From the NCBI RefSeq assembly GCF_005153485.1, contig NZ_CP039740.1, positions 868,001 to 932,000 on the forward strand: a DNA stretch of 64,000 nt, written 5' to 3'. Below the pieces are notes generated by a model that was not told the origin of the DNA, did not search any database, and saw only the letters and a program-made list of their open reading frames with translations. The stretch is from Pseudolabrys sp. FHR47 (GTDB taxonomy: Bacteria; Pseudomonadota; Alphaproteobacteria; Rhizobiales; Xanthobacteraceae). Positions 29,050 to 37,963 of the stretch are shown piece by piece; position 1 is the stretch's first letter, and each line of letters opens with the position of its first letter. Made by a program: the position numbers and the translations under genes.

Positions 29050-30939
29050 ATGAAAACCTCAATCGCGACGGTGTGTCTGTCCGGCAATCTTGTGGAGAAG
29101 CTGGAAGCGATCGCGTCGGCGGGTTTCAAGGCGGTCGAGATTTTTGAAAACGATCTGATCGCCTATCCGGCTTCGCCGAAGGAGGTCCGCCGTATCTGCG
29201 ACGACCTCGGCCTGACGATCGTGACCTGCCAGCCGTTTCGCGATTTCGAGGGTTTGCCGCTCGACAGGCGCGACAAGGCGCTGGAGCGCGCCGAGCGCAA
29301 GTTCGATCTCCTGCAGGAACTCGGCTCCGACCTCCTGTTCGTATGCTCAAGCACGTCGAACGAAACCAGCGGCGGCATCGACCGGCTGGCCGAGGACTTC
29401 GCTCTGCTCGGCGAACGCGCGGCCAAACGCAAGATGCGTGTTGGTTATGAGGCGCTGGCCTGGGGGCGGCAGATCTTCGACTACCGTGACGCCTGGGAAG
29501 TGGTGCGCCGCTCGGGCCAGGACAGTGTCGGCATCGTGCTCGACTCGTTTCACATCCAGTCGCGCGGTATCGACCTGAAGCCGATCCGCACCATTCCAAA
29601 GGACCGCATCTTTCTGGTGCAGATCGCCGATGCGCCGAAGCTGGAGATGGATCATTTGTCCTGGAGCCGGCACTGGCGTTGCCTGCCGGGGCAAGGTGAT
29701 TTTGACCTCGCCGCCTTCATGGATGCGCTGGTCGCGACGGGATACGACGGCTACCTGTCGCTGGAAATCTTCAACGATCGCTTCCGCGCGGGCTCGGCCC
29801 GTTCGGTGGCGCTCGATGGTCACCGTTCGCTGATCTATTTGCTTGACGAGGCATCACGCCGGCATGGTTCTCCGGTCAACGGCGCCGTGCCGATGCCGCC
29901 GCCGGAGGCGGTCGAAGCGATCGAGTTCATCGAATTCGCGGTCCATGAGGGTGACCGGCCGCGATTTGAAGCCCTGCTCACGCAGCTCGGCTTCGCCATG
30001 ACCGGCCGCCACAAATCGAAAAACGTCAACTTATGGACACAAGGCGGCATCCGCATTGTGGTCAACAGCGATGATGAAGGCTTTGCCCACAGCTACCAGA
30101 TCACCCACGGCACTTCGGTCTGCGCCATGGCGCTTCGCGTTCCGGATGCCGGCGCTACCATCGCCCGCGCCAAGGCGCTGCTCGACGTGCCGCACGAAGG
30201 CGCAGTGGGGCGGGGCGAGCTCAATATTCCGGCGATCCGCGGAGTCGGCGGCAGCCTTTTGTATTTCGTCGATGATAAATCGGTGCTTGGCGGCTGGTCG
30301 ACCGTCGATTTCGAGCCGGTGACGAGCGGCACCGCGGACGCCGGACTCTTCGCGGTCGATCACGTCTCGCAGACCATGTTCTATGAGGAGATGCTGACCT
30401 GGCTCTTGTTCTATACGTCGCTGTTCGTCACCCGACGCACGCAAAGTCAGGCCGTCGTCGATCCGGGCGGTATCGTGCAGAGCCAGGTCATCGAAAGCGG
30501 CGCGCTCGATCGCCCCGGCCACGGCCTGCGCATGGTGCTCAACGGCTCGCAGAGCAACCAGACCTTGTCGTCGCGCTTCGTCTACGAGTTCTTCGGCTCG
30601 GGCGTGCAGCATATCGCGCTCGCGACCGGCGACATTCGCGCCACGGTGCAAAAGCTCGTTGCCAATGGCATCGAGATGCTGACGATGCCCGAGAACTATT
30701 ACGACGATCTGGCATCGCGCGGCGACCTGTCGGAAAAGGACATCGCGGCGCTGAAGGCGCTGAATATTCTCTATGATACGGACGCCAAAGGCGCGTATTT
30801 CCAGGCCTACACGGCCACAATGGAAGGCGGCTTCTTCTTCGAGATCGTGCAGCGCGACGGCTACGCAGGGTATGGCGCCCCGAACGCCGCAATCAGGCTG
30901 AATGCTCAGTCGATATCGAGGCCGAAACAGAGCGAGTAG
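29050..30939 (+). CDS. quiC: 3-dehydroshikimate dehydratase (QuiC type): sugar-isomerase-like TIM barrel fused to HPPD-like domain
   Basis: 629 residues. The N-terminal half (about 1-275) is an AP-endonuclease-2/xylose-isomerase-like TIM barrel, with GSDLLFVCSSTS, YEALAWGR, GIVLDSFH, QIADAPK and GYDGYLSLEIFNDRF giving metal ligands. The C-terminal half (about 290-615) is a 4-hydroxyphenylpyruvate-dioxygenase-like vicinal-oxygen-chelate pair (FIEFAV, HVSQTMFYEEML, GVQHIALATGDI, FFFEIVQRDGYAGYGAPN). This fused layout is that of Pseudomonas QuiC1, which converts 3-dehydroshikimate to protocatechuate. It supports a quinate/shikimate catabolic function for the locus. Confidence 0.87.
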   Translation: MKTSIATVCLSGNLVEKLEAIASAGFKAVEIFENDLIAYPASPKEVRRICDDLGLTIVTCQPFRDFEGLPLDRRDKALERAERKFDLLQELGSDLLFVCSSTSNETSGGIDRLAEDFALLGERAAKRKMRVGYEALAWGRQIFDYRDAWEVVRRSGQDSVGIVLDSFHIQSRGIDLKPIRTIPKDRIFLVQIADAPKLEMDHLSWSRHWRCLPGQGDFDLAAFMDALVATGYDGYLSLEIFNDRFRAGSARSVALDGHRSLIYLLDEASRRHGSPVNGAVPMPPPEAVEAIEFIEFAVHEGDRPRFEALLTQLGFAMTGRHKSKNVNLWTQGGIRIVVNSDDEGFAHSYQITHGTSVCAMALRVPDAGATIARAKALLDVPHEGAVGRGELNIPAIRGVGGSLLYFVDDKSVLGGWSTVDFEPVTSGTADAGLFAVDHVSQTMFYEEMLTWLLFYTSLFVTRRTQSQAVVDPGGIVQSQVIESGALDRPGHGLRMVLNGSQSNQTLSSRFVYEFFGSGVQHIALATGDIRATVQKLVANGIEMLTMPENYYDDLASRGDLSEKDIAALKALNILYDTDAKGAYFQAYTATMEGGFFFEIVQRDGYAGYGAPNAAIRLNAQSISRPKQSE

Positions 30940-31075
30940 TTCGGTGTCCGGGTCGCGCATTGGCAGGCGCGCCCGCCGTTACGTCGTCTTTGCGATTGAT
31001 CTCCCGAGACCCTGACCAGCACCCGCCATTAATCCGGCAGAAGGGAATGACCGCCATTGACTCCTGCCGCGTTCA

Positions 31076-31087
31076 ATTGTTAACAAT
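31076..31087. promoter_or_regulatory. Perfect palindrome, probable GntR operator
   Basis: ATTGTTAACAAT is a perfect 12-base palindrome 25 bases before the GntR start. Its core TTGTTAACAA fits the TNGT-N-ACNA half-site pattern known for FadR/VanR-type GntR regulators. It lies where it could repress the GntR–galB–ligK operon. Confidence 0.65.
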
Positions 31088-31111
31088 CATGTCAACCAGA
31101 TTGTACCTTCC

Positions 31112-31783
31112 ATGCCTGCCGCCCGCGCTGCCAAAGCCGCCGAGATCGACGTCACCGCGCGTTTGCGCGACGCGATCACGCGCGGCCGGTTGACCCCCAA
31201 CGAACGGCTCATCGAGGTCGAACTTGCCGAGCAGTTCGGGGTCAATCGCGCCAATATCCGCATGGCGCTGGCCATGCTCGATCAGGAAGGTCTCGTCGTT
31301 CGCGAGCCGAACCGCGGCGCCCGCGTGCGCGCCGTAACCGATGACGAAGCCATCGAGATCGCCGAGACGCGGCTCGCCATCGAGGTCATGGTAGCGCGGC
31401 AGGCCGCCTCACGCGGCGACGCGCAAGGCCGCGCGCGGCTGAAAGCCATCGAAAAGGACATGAAGCAGGCGATCGCCGATAGCGATACGATGCGTTACTC
31501 GCAATTCAACGCCGCACTGCATCGTCAGTTGCAGGCGATGGCCGGCAACACCACCGCCGACCGCATTCTCGATACGCTGAAATCGCACCTTGTCCGGCTG
31601 CAGTATCGCGTCATCCTGCTGCCCGGCCGGCCGCAGGCGTCGCTCGCGGAGCATCGCGCCATCGTCGCCGCCGTCTGTGCCGGCGACGCCGAGGCCGCCG
31701 AACGAGCGATGCGCCAGCATCTCACCAGCTTCATCGGCCTGCTCCGGCAGGCTATCGACGCCGCGAAGCACGGCGGGTTTTGA
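31112..31783 (+). CDS. GntR family transcriptional regulator (FCD domain)
   Basis: 223 residues. The winged helix-turn-helix spans about 15-75 (LIEVELAEQFGVNRANIRMAL, VREPNRGARVR), followed by an all-helical FCD effector domain with metal-site residues in RYSQFNAALHRQL and LAEHRAIVAAVCAGD. It is separated by 24 bases from the hydratase gene, probably in one operon. Expected role: repression of the lower meta-cleavage genes relieved by a pathway acid. Confidence 0.92.
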   Translation: MPAARAAKAAEIDVTARLRDAITRGRLTPNERLIEVELAEQFGVNRANIRMALAMLDQEGLVVREPNRGARVRAVTDDEAIEIAETRLAIEVMVARQAASRGDAQGRARLKAIEKDMKQAIADSDTMRYSQFNAALHRQLQAMAGNTTADRILDTLKSHLVRLQYRVILLPGRPQASLAEHRAIVAAVCAGDAEAAERAMRQHLTSFIGLLRQAIDAAKHGGF

Positions 31784-31807
31784 CACTCAGGAGAAGGTAC
31801 AGCGTCC

Positions 31808-32530
31808 ATGTCGGAGCAGAAGACAGGTCTCGTCGTCACCGCCCACCCGGGCGATTTCGTCTGGCGCGCCGGCGGCGCGATCGCACTGCACGCGAAGAAG
31901 GGCTACAAGGTCAAGATCGTTTGCCTGTCCTTCGGCGAACGCGGCGAAAGCCAGTTCGCCTGGAAGGAGAAGGGCGCCACGCTGGACAGCGTGAAAGCCG
32001 GCCGCAAGGACGAGGCGCAGCGCGCCGCCGATTTGCTCGGCGCCGAGATCGAGTTCTTCGACTGCGGCGACTATCCGCTCAAGCTCAATGAGGAACATTT
32101 CGACCGCATGGTTGATATCTACCGCGAACTCAACCCGAGCTTCGTGCTCAGCCACGCCCTCGAGGACCCCTACAACTTCGATCACCCGAACGCCTGCCAT
32201 TTCGCGCAGGAAACCCGCGTCGTGGCGCAGGCCATGGGGCACAAGCCGGGCGCGCAGTACAAGTATTCGGCGCCGCCGTTCTACATGTTCGAGCCGCACC
32301 AGCCCGAGCAGTGCAACTACAAGCCGGACGTGATCCTCAAGATCGACGATGTCTGGGAGCAGAAATACAAGGCGTTCCAGATCCTCGCGGCGCAAAAGCA
32401 CCTTTGGGGCTATTACGAGCGCGTCGCGCTGAACCGAGGCATCCAGGGCTCGCGCAACACCGGCATTCCGATGACTTACGGCGAGGCCTACCAGACCCTG
32501 TTCCCGCGGGTGACGTTCGAGCTGGGCTGA
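31808..32530 (+). CDS. galB: 4-oxalomesaconate hydratase, GalB type (PIG-L fold)
   Basis: 240 residues of the PIG-L/LmbE fold. Typical deacetylases carry AHPDD; here it is AHPGD: zinc ligands His13 and Asp16 are kept but the general-base Asp at 15 is Gly, as expected for the GalB hydratase branch rather than a deacetylase. Further blocks [32 protein letters not shown] and [16 protein letters not shown] segments fit GalB. It hydrates 4-oxalomesaconate to 4-carboxy-4-hydroxy-2-oxoadipate, substrate of the next gene product ten bases downstream. Confidence 0.85.
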   Translation: MSEQKTGLVVTAHPGDFVWRAGGAIALHAKKGYKVKIVCLSFGERGESQFAWKEKGATLDSVKAGRKDEAQRAADLLGAEIEFFDCGDYPLKLNEEHFDRMVDIYRELNPSFVLSHALEDPYNFDHPNACHFAQETRVVAQAMGHKPGAQYKYSAPPFYMFEPHQPEQCNYKPDVILKIDDVWEQKYKAFQILAAQKHLWGYYERVALNRGIQGSRNTGIPMTYGEAYQTLFPRVTFELG

Positions 32531-32540
32531 GGACACACAA

Positions 32541-33233
32541 ATGAAAAACGTCGTTGTTCGCAACATCAAGCGTGCCGATCCGAAGGCCATCGAAACCTTC
32601 GAGAAGCTCGGCGCCACCACCGTACATGAGGCCTATGGCCGTTACGGCCTGATGAAGCCTTACATGCGCCCGATCTATCCCGGCGCCTGCATTGCCGGCC
32701 CTGCGGTGACCATCCTGGCGCAGCCCGGCGACAACTGGATGATCCATGTCGCGGTCGAGCAGTGCCGGCCCGGTGACATCGTCGTTCTCGCCGTTACTGC
32801 CGACAACACCGACGGTATGTTCGGCGATCTCTTGGCGACCTCGATGAAGGCGCGCGGCGTCAAGGGTCTGGTCATCGATGCCGGCTGCCGCGACGTGGCG
32901 ACGCTCAAGGAGATGGGTTTTCCGGTGTGGTCGCGCGCGATCTCGTCGAAGGGTACGGTCAAGGCGACGCTCGGTTCGGTCAACATCCCGGTGGTGTGCG
33001 CCGGTGTCAATGTCGAGCCTGGCGATGCGGTGGTCGCCGATGACGATGGCGTTGTCGTCATTCCGAAGAAATATTGCGCCGATGTCGCCGCCAAGGCGCA
33101 GAAACGCTTCGACGACGAGGACGCCAAGCGCCAGAAGCTGGCGTCGGGGGTGCTCGGCCTCGATATGTACAACATGCGCGAGCCGCTGGCGAAGGCTGGG
33201 CTCGTCTATGTCGATAATCCGGAAGACGTGTGA
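32541..33233 (+). CDS. ligK: 4-carboxy-4-hydroxy-2-oxoadipate aldolase / oxaloacetate decarboxylase
   Basis: 230-residue RraA-like class II aldolase (LigK/ProA/GalC family) that splits 4-carboxy-4-hydroxy-2-oxoadipate into pyruvate and oxaloacetate and can decarboxylate oxaloacetate. Landmarks are [33 protein letters not shown], and the active-site [20 protein letters not shown] with the conserved Arg-Asp. Together with GalB it forms the last two steps of protocatechuate or gallate 4,5-cleavage. It converges with the TRAP transporter genes three bases further on. Confidence 0.92.
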   Translation: MKNVVVRNIKRADPKAIETFEKLGATTVHEAYGRYGLMKPYMRPIYPGACIAGPAVTILAQPGDNWMIHVAVEQCRPGDIVVLAVTADNTDGMFGDLLATSMKARGVKGLVIDAGCRDVATLKEMGFPVWSRAISSKGTVKATLGSVNIPVVCAGVNVEPGDAVVADDDGVVVIPKKYCADVAAKAQKRFDDEDAKRQKLASGVLGLDMYNMREPLAKAGLVYVDNPEDV

Positions 33234-33236
33234 TGC

Positions 33237-34544
33237 CTAATTCATCTGCGCCGGCAGCCACAACACGATCTGCGGGAACATGATCATCAGCACGATGAGT
33301 AGCAGCGGTGCGATGAGGAACGGCGCTGAGCCTTTATAGATGTCGAAGATGTTGATTTCCTTGGTGACGGCGTTGATGGCGAACAGGTTCATGCCCATCG
33401 GCGGATGAATGAGCCCGAGCTCGATCAGGATCACCAGCAGCACGCCGAACCAGACCGGGTCGTAGCCGTAGGACAAGACTAGCGGCAGCGTGATCGGCAC
33501 CGTGATCAGTAGCATGCCGATGCCTTCGAGGAAGGCGCCCAGCACGATGTACAGAACGCACACCGCGACGATGACGCCGATGGCGTCGAGGCCGATGCCC
33601 TTGAGCGCGCCGATAAGCTGGTTCGATACCCCGGTCTGCACCACGAAATAGGAGAACACCGCCGAGGCGATGACGATGAACACCAGGCTCGACACCAGCC
33701 GGATGGTCTCGAAGAAGCACCCGAAGGTGTCGGAAAGCTTGTGGCGGCCGAGCATAAGGCCGAGCAGGATGGCGCCGAGCGCGCCGATGGCGGCGGCTTC
33801 GGTCGGCGTGAACCAGCCGGCATAGATGCCGCCGAGCGTCACGCCGAACAGCAGGATCACATGCCAGATGCGGGCGAAGGAACGCACCAGCGTGTCGTTC
33901 TGGCGCTGGGCATATTCGGGCTCCGGCGCGTTGCCGGTCAGCCAGCGGTAATAGATCAGCGCCGTGATGCTGTAGAGCGCGGTGAGGATGATGCCTGGGA
34001 TCAGCGCCGCCATGAACAGTTTGGCGACCGATTGCTGCGCGATGATGGCGTAAATCATCAGGATCAGCGAAGGCGGAATGAGAATGCCGAGCGTGCCGCC
34101 CGCGGCGACCGCGCCGGCCGCCAGCGTCGGCGGATATTTGGCGCGCAGCATTTCCGGGATCGATACCTTGCTCATGGTGAGCGCAGTCGCGACCGATGAG
34201 CCGCACACCGCGCCGAACATGGCTGAAGCGAAGATCGACGCGATCGCCAGCGAGCCGCGCGCGCCGCGGAACAGCACGCGGCCGGCCTGGAACAGGTCGG
34301 ACGATAAGCCGGCGCTCGCCGCCACCGCGCCCATCAGTGTGAAGAGCGGCACCACCGACAAGGTGTAGGTCGAGGCGAATTCGACCGGCACGCCGCTGAT
34401 CATCAGGTTGGCGCGGGCAAAGCCGTCGAGCGCGGCATAGCCGAAGAAACCGACAAGGCCGAGCGCCACCGCGACCGGAATGCGCAGCAGGATAAGGACG
34501 ACGAGGCTGGCGAGCCCGATGACGCCGATGGTCGTAGCCGTCAT
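33237..34544 (-). CDS. TRAP transporter large permease (DctM type)
   Basis: 435 residues with about twelve helices. Start taken at the ATG at 34544, which overlaps the DctQ stop by four bases and gives MTATTIGVIGLASLVVL; a longer reading adds a non-membrane 48-residue lead that duplicates DctQ coding sequence in another frame. Landmarks: SVVPLFTLMGAVAA, GAVCGSSVATALTMSKV, GTLGILIPPSLILMIYAI and LGLIHPPMGMNLFAIN. It carries the ion-coupled transport of an organic acid. Confidence 0.93.
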   Translation of the reverse strand: MTATTIGVIGLASLVVLILLRIPVAVALGLVGFFGYAALDGFARANLMISGVPVEFASTYTLSVVPLFTLMGAVAASAGLSSDLFQAGRVLFRGARGSLAIASIFASAMFGAVCGSSVATALTMSKVSIPEMLRAKYPPTLAAGAVAAGGTLGILIPPSLILMIYAIIAQQSVAKLFMAALIPGIILTALYSITALIYYRWLTGNAPEPEYAQRQNDTLVRSFARIWHVILLFGVTLGGIYAGWFTPTEAAAIGALGAILLGLMLGRHKLSDTFGCFFETIRLVSSLVFIVIASAVFSYFVVQTGVSNQLIGALKGIGLDAIGVIVAVCVLYIVLGAFLEGIGMLLITVPITLPLVLSYGYDPVWFGVLLVILIELGLIHPPMGMNLFAINAVTKEINIFDIYKGSAPFLIAPLLLIVLMIMFPQIVLWLPAQMN

Positions 34545-35032
34545 GATTGGGCCGCCGGCTTGCCGCGGAAGGCGCTGACCAGAACCGCCGCCGTCGCCGC
34601 GATCGAGGCGAGGAGGCAGAACAGAGTCAGGGCGTACAGTGGATAGGTCGGAAAGCCGGTATCCGGTTTGATGTCGCCGAACCGCCACGAGTCCACCATC
34701 GGGTGCGTGACGTTAACCGCGAGAATCGCCAGAAAGGCCATGCTGGCGAGCAGCGCCGCGACCTTCAGCGTGGCGGCGACCCAGTGAGGCACGAAGCTGT
34801 CGGCGATATCGACGCGGATCTGCTCGTCGCGCAGACAGATTTCCGGCAGGCCGAGAAAGGCGCTGCACAGCACCATCATCTCGACGATATCGACGGCGCC
34901 GTGCAATGGGGCGCGGAACAGCGCCCGCGCCACCACGTCATAGTTGGTCGAGAGCATCATCACCGCGAGCGCGACTGCGCCCAGCGCCGTGCATGCTCTC
35001 GCGATGTGCCCGAGCGCGCGCTCAAGTTTCAT
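34541..35032 (-). CDS. TRAP transporter small permease (DctQ type)
   Basis: 163 residues with four membrane helices and the DctQ-type block FLGLPEICLRDEQIRVD. It bridges the receptor and the large permease. Twelve bases separate it from the receptor gene and its stop overlaps the DctM start. Confidence 0.9.
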   Translation of the reverse strand: MKLERALGHIARACTALGAVALAVMMLSTNYDVVARALFRAPLHGAVDIVEMMVLCSAFLGLPEICLRDEQIRVDIADSFVPHWVAATLKVAALLASMAFLAILAVNVTHPMVDSWRFGDIKPDTGFPTYPLYALTLFCLLASIAATAAVLVSAFRGKPAAQS

Positions 35033-35044
35033 GAAGCGCCTGGT

Positions 35045-36088
35045 TCATGCCTGCGCGACCAGGCCGCGGACCTTGGACAGCAGCGCGCGCGCCTTCATGC
35101 CCTTGGCTTCGAGCGCGGTGATCTGTTCCTGCGTCGGCACGTCGGCGAGCTTCTTGAACGGTTCGATGGCCGCGCCGTCGATGTCGATCACTTCGACACC
35201 GGCCTCAACGAACACCTTACGGCCGGCGGCCTCGGCGTCGTCATAAAGCTTGCCGACGCGGCGGCCGCCTTCCGGCCCCGTGGTGTCGGTGATCAGCTTT
35301 TGCATGTCCTTGGGCAATCCCTTGAACGCGCCCGAGTTCATCACCAGCGCGAAGGGCGCGGCGGAGTCGCCGAACATCGACACTTTCTTGACGGAGTGAT
35401 GGAGCTGGAAGGCGGCGCCGCCTTCGCAGTTGAAGATCGCGCCATCGACCACACCCTTGGCTATAGCATCGGAGACCTCGGCCGGCGCGATCGTGGTCGG
35501 CACGGCGCCCCAGGATTTGAGGTGCGAGCCCATCGTGGTCGAGGTCGGGCGGATCTTGAGACCCTTTAGGTCGTCGGGCGTCTTGACCTGCTTGTCGCGC
35601 ATGAAAAAGCCGACCGTCGGCGACAGCACCGAGTAGAGCAGTTCAGTGCCCGCGAATTCGGCGGCGAGGTCTTCGCGCAGATTGGTGCCGATGAAGGACG
35701 CCTGAGCGGCGCTGAGCGGCTTGCCGGCGGCATTGGTGAACAGGAACGGCGCGCCGAGAACCTCGGATAGCGGGAAGCGGCCCGGCACCAGCGCGGTGAA
35801 GAAGAACGAGATGTCGGCGACACCGGTGCGCGCCAGATCGAACTGGCGCGGTGGCGGGCCCATCTGGCCGGCGGGGAAGACTTCGATGTCGAGCTCGCCA
35901 TTGCTCTTCTGTTTGAGTTCGCCTGCCCAGCGGTTGAGCTCGGTGTTGATCTGGTGCTTCGGCGGCAGATAGTGCGACAGCTTGAGCTTGACCGGCGCGG
36001 CGCGCAGAACGCCCGGCATAGCGATGACATTGGCGATGACGGTGGCGCCGGCCGCGGCCGTGCCCAGAAGTGTACGGCGTGAAATCAT
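35045..36088 (-). CDS. TRAP transporter solute-binding protein (DctP type)
   Basis: 347 residues. The leader MISRRTLLGTAAAGATV has an RR pair, so export may be Tat or Sec. DctP-family blocks: LSHYLPPKHQINTELNRWA, FPAGQMGPPPRQFDLARTG, and GLKIRPTSTTMGSHLKSWGA containing the arginine that binds the ligand carboxylate. It follows the monooxygenase by 12 bases in one operon, so the ligand is probably an aromatic acid used by that enzyme. Confidence 0.9.
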   Translation of the reverse strand: MISRRTLLGTAAAGATVIANVIAMPGVLRAAPVKLKLSHYLPPKHQINTELNRWAGELKQKSNGELDIEVFPAGQMGPPPRQFDLARTGVADISFFFTALVPGRFPLSEVLGAPFLFTNAAGKPLSAAQASFIGTNLREDLAAEFAGTELLYSVLSPTVGFFMRDKQVKTPDDLKGLKIRPTSTTMGSHLKSWGAVPTTIAPAEVSDAIAKGVVDGAIFNCEGGAAFQLHHSVKKVSMFGDSAAPFALVMNSGAFKGLPKDMQKLITDTTGPEGGRRVGKLYDDAEAAGRKVFVEAGVEVIDIDGAAIEPFKKLADVPTQEQITALEAKGMKARALLSKVRGLVAQA

Positions 36089-36100
36089 GGTGTCCTCCCC

Positions 36101-37765
36101 TTATGCGTTTTGCCGGCGTCCCGTCTGTGGAGACGCCTGTTCTTTGTCGTTCTTGGCGCCGCCGCGCGCCATGGTCAGCACGGCGGCAAAATCGTCGAGC
36201 GTATCGCCGCGCCAGGCAATGTGCTGGTCGGGGCGAATGAGCACATAGCGTGCACCATAGAGCGCGTTCAGGCGCGGCTCGTTCGGCGATGCTACAGCGA
36301 GCGGCACGGTCTGTCGCGCCGCTTCTGCCGTCGCCGCGGCGAGGTCCGCCGCCGGTGCTTCGCCTGTCACCAGCAGCGTAAAGCCGAGACCGAACATGTC
36401 ATAAATCGACCGGCCGTCGGCCAACCACGCATGCGGCGCTCGCTCGCCGGGATAGCCACTCGGCCGCAGTTCGACGACGTTGGGTTGCGGCGGCGCCTTG
36501 TCCTCGCGTGCGACGATCGGCGAACCGGCATAACTGTAGCCGAGCACGAGGCCGAGCGAGCGGAATTCCGGTGTCTTGGCCTTCTCCACCGCTTTGCCGA
36601 TCTCGCGCCGGGCGTCTTCGCCGCGCTCGGAGTCCTCGAGTAGTTCGGGCGCCGAGAAACTGCCGCTGAGCGTCGCCAGATTCTCTGTCGCGGAATCGAG
36701 CACGCGCTGATGCACCGGCCGGCGTTCCGTCTCGTAGGAATCGAGCAGGCTTGGTCCGCCCCAGCCTTGCAGCGTTGCGGCGAGTTTCCAGCCGAGATCG
36801 ACGCTGTCGCCAATGCCGCAATTCATGCCGTGGCCGCCGAAGGGCGAGTGCAGGTGGCAGGCATCGCCGGCAAGATAAACGCGGCCTTCGCCGTAGCGGT
36901 CGGCGAGCAGTTTGTGCGCGGTCCACAGGTCCTTGGCCAGCACGGTGTAGTCGTAGCGGTCCCCCAGCGCGTGGCGAATTTCATTGTGGATCTGTGCGTC
37001 GTCGCCCGATGCACTGGCCCTTGGGCTCGCATTGAAGAACCAGGTGTCGTCGCGATCCATCGGCCCCATGATGCAGGGCGCCGCCGGGTCGACCAGCCAG
37101 TGCATCAAGGCCGGTTGCAGCTTGGGATCGGCGGAAAGCCCGGGAATCTTCAGGATCAGCGTGACGAACGACACGATGCCGGACTGGCCCTGCATCGAGA
37201 AGCCAAGTTGCGTGCGCACCGGCGAGCGTCCGCCGTCGGCGCCGACGAGATAGCGGGCGCGGATCGTGCGCGTCTCGCCAGTAGCGAGGTCGGCAATGCG
37301 CGTGGTGACGCCGTCGTCGTCCTGTACGAAGTCGATAAACCGCTGTCTGAACTTCACCGTCGCCTTAGGCTGGCCGGTAAGATGATCGAGCAGCACTTTC
37401 TCGATGGTGTATTGCGGAATCCACTCGGCGTTTTCCGAGAAGCGGTCGTCGCGCTGCCGCGCCGCGCAAAACGAGTTCTCGAACAACCAGAGATCGCCGC
37501 CGAACAGAGAGGTGGCAAAGCGCACGCGGCGCGGCACTTCGGGCGGGATCGGTGACAGGCTGCGCACCTTGGCAGCCAGCCCCCAGCGCCGCATTTGCTC
37601 CATGGTGCGAACATTGGTGGTCTTGGCGCGCGGCTGTACGCCGACGCGCTCGTTCTGCTCGACCACGACGGCGGTGATGCCGCGCATGGTGAGTTCGGTG
37701 GCCAGCGACAGGCCCGCCGGCCCGGCACCGACGATCAGCACCTCGGTATCGTATGAGCCGCTCAT
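36101..37765 (-). CDS. FAD-dependent aromatic monooxygenase (PheA/TfdB, MhpA-like)
   Basis: 554 residues, group A flavoprotein hydroxylase. FAD dinucleotide motif GAGPAGLSLATEL at about 13-25, the middle motif LVGADGGRSPVR, and the GD motif VYLAGDACHLHSPFGGHGMN near residue 300; a C-terminal thioredoxin-like part follows. Such enzymes add a hydroxyl group to phenols or hydroxybenzoates using NAD(P)H and O2. First gene of the monooxygenase–TRAP operon and divergent from a LysR regulator. Substrate unknown. Confidence 0.9.
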   Translation of the reverse strand: MSGSYDTEVLIVGAGPAGLSLATELTMRGITAVVVEQNERVGVQPRAKTTNVRTMEQMRRWGLAAKVRSLSPIPPEVPRRVRFATSLFGGDLWLFENSFCAARQRDDRFSENAEWIPQYTIEKVLLDHLTGQPKATVKFRQRFIDFVQDDDGVTTRIADLATGETRTIRARYLVGADGGRSPVRTQLGFSMQGQSGIVSFVTLILKIPGLSADPKLQPALMHWLVDPAAPCIMGPMDRDDTWFFNASPRASASGDDAQIHNEIRHALGDRYDYTVLAKDLWTAHKLLADRYGEGRVYLAGDACHLHSPFGGHGMNCGIGDSVDLGWKLAATLQGWGGPSLLDSYETERRPVHQRVLDSATENLATLSGSFSAPELLEDSERGEDARREIGKAVEKAKTPEFRSLGLVLGYSYAGSPIVAREDKAPPQPNVVELRPSGYPGERAPHAWLADGRSIYDMFGLGFTLLVTGEAPAADLAAATAEAARQTVPLAVASPNEPRLNALYGARYVLIRPDQHIAWRGDTLDDFAAVLTMARGGAKNDKEQASPQTGRRQNA

Positions 37766-37886
37766 GGCGTCCCGGTTTCCTCGCCTGTGGCGGGAATGGC
37801 TGAGGCGATCCGGCTAACGCGCGGCAAACAGGCCGCTTTTCCGTGCCCTCAGGTTCCGTCCCGCTGTTTTCGTTGTTCTGTTGCTT

Positions 37887-37944
37887 CAAGCGATACCGCT
37901 GGACAGGGATCACGGATAGATGTGAGATGCGTCCAAGCGATACC
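37887..37944. promoter_or_regulatory. Two direct repeats in the monooxygenase/LysR divergent region
   Basis: CAAGCGATACC occurs exactly at 37887-37897 and again at 37934-37944, 47 bases apart (about four and a half helix turns). The pair sits between the divergent starts at 37765 and 37964, where a LysR-type regulator would bind. Confidence 0.5.
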
Positions 37945-37963
37945 TATTCATTATCGGTGGACT

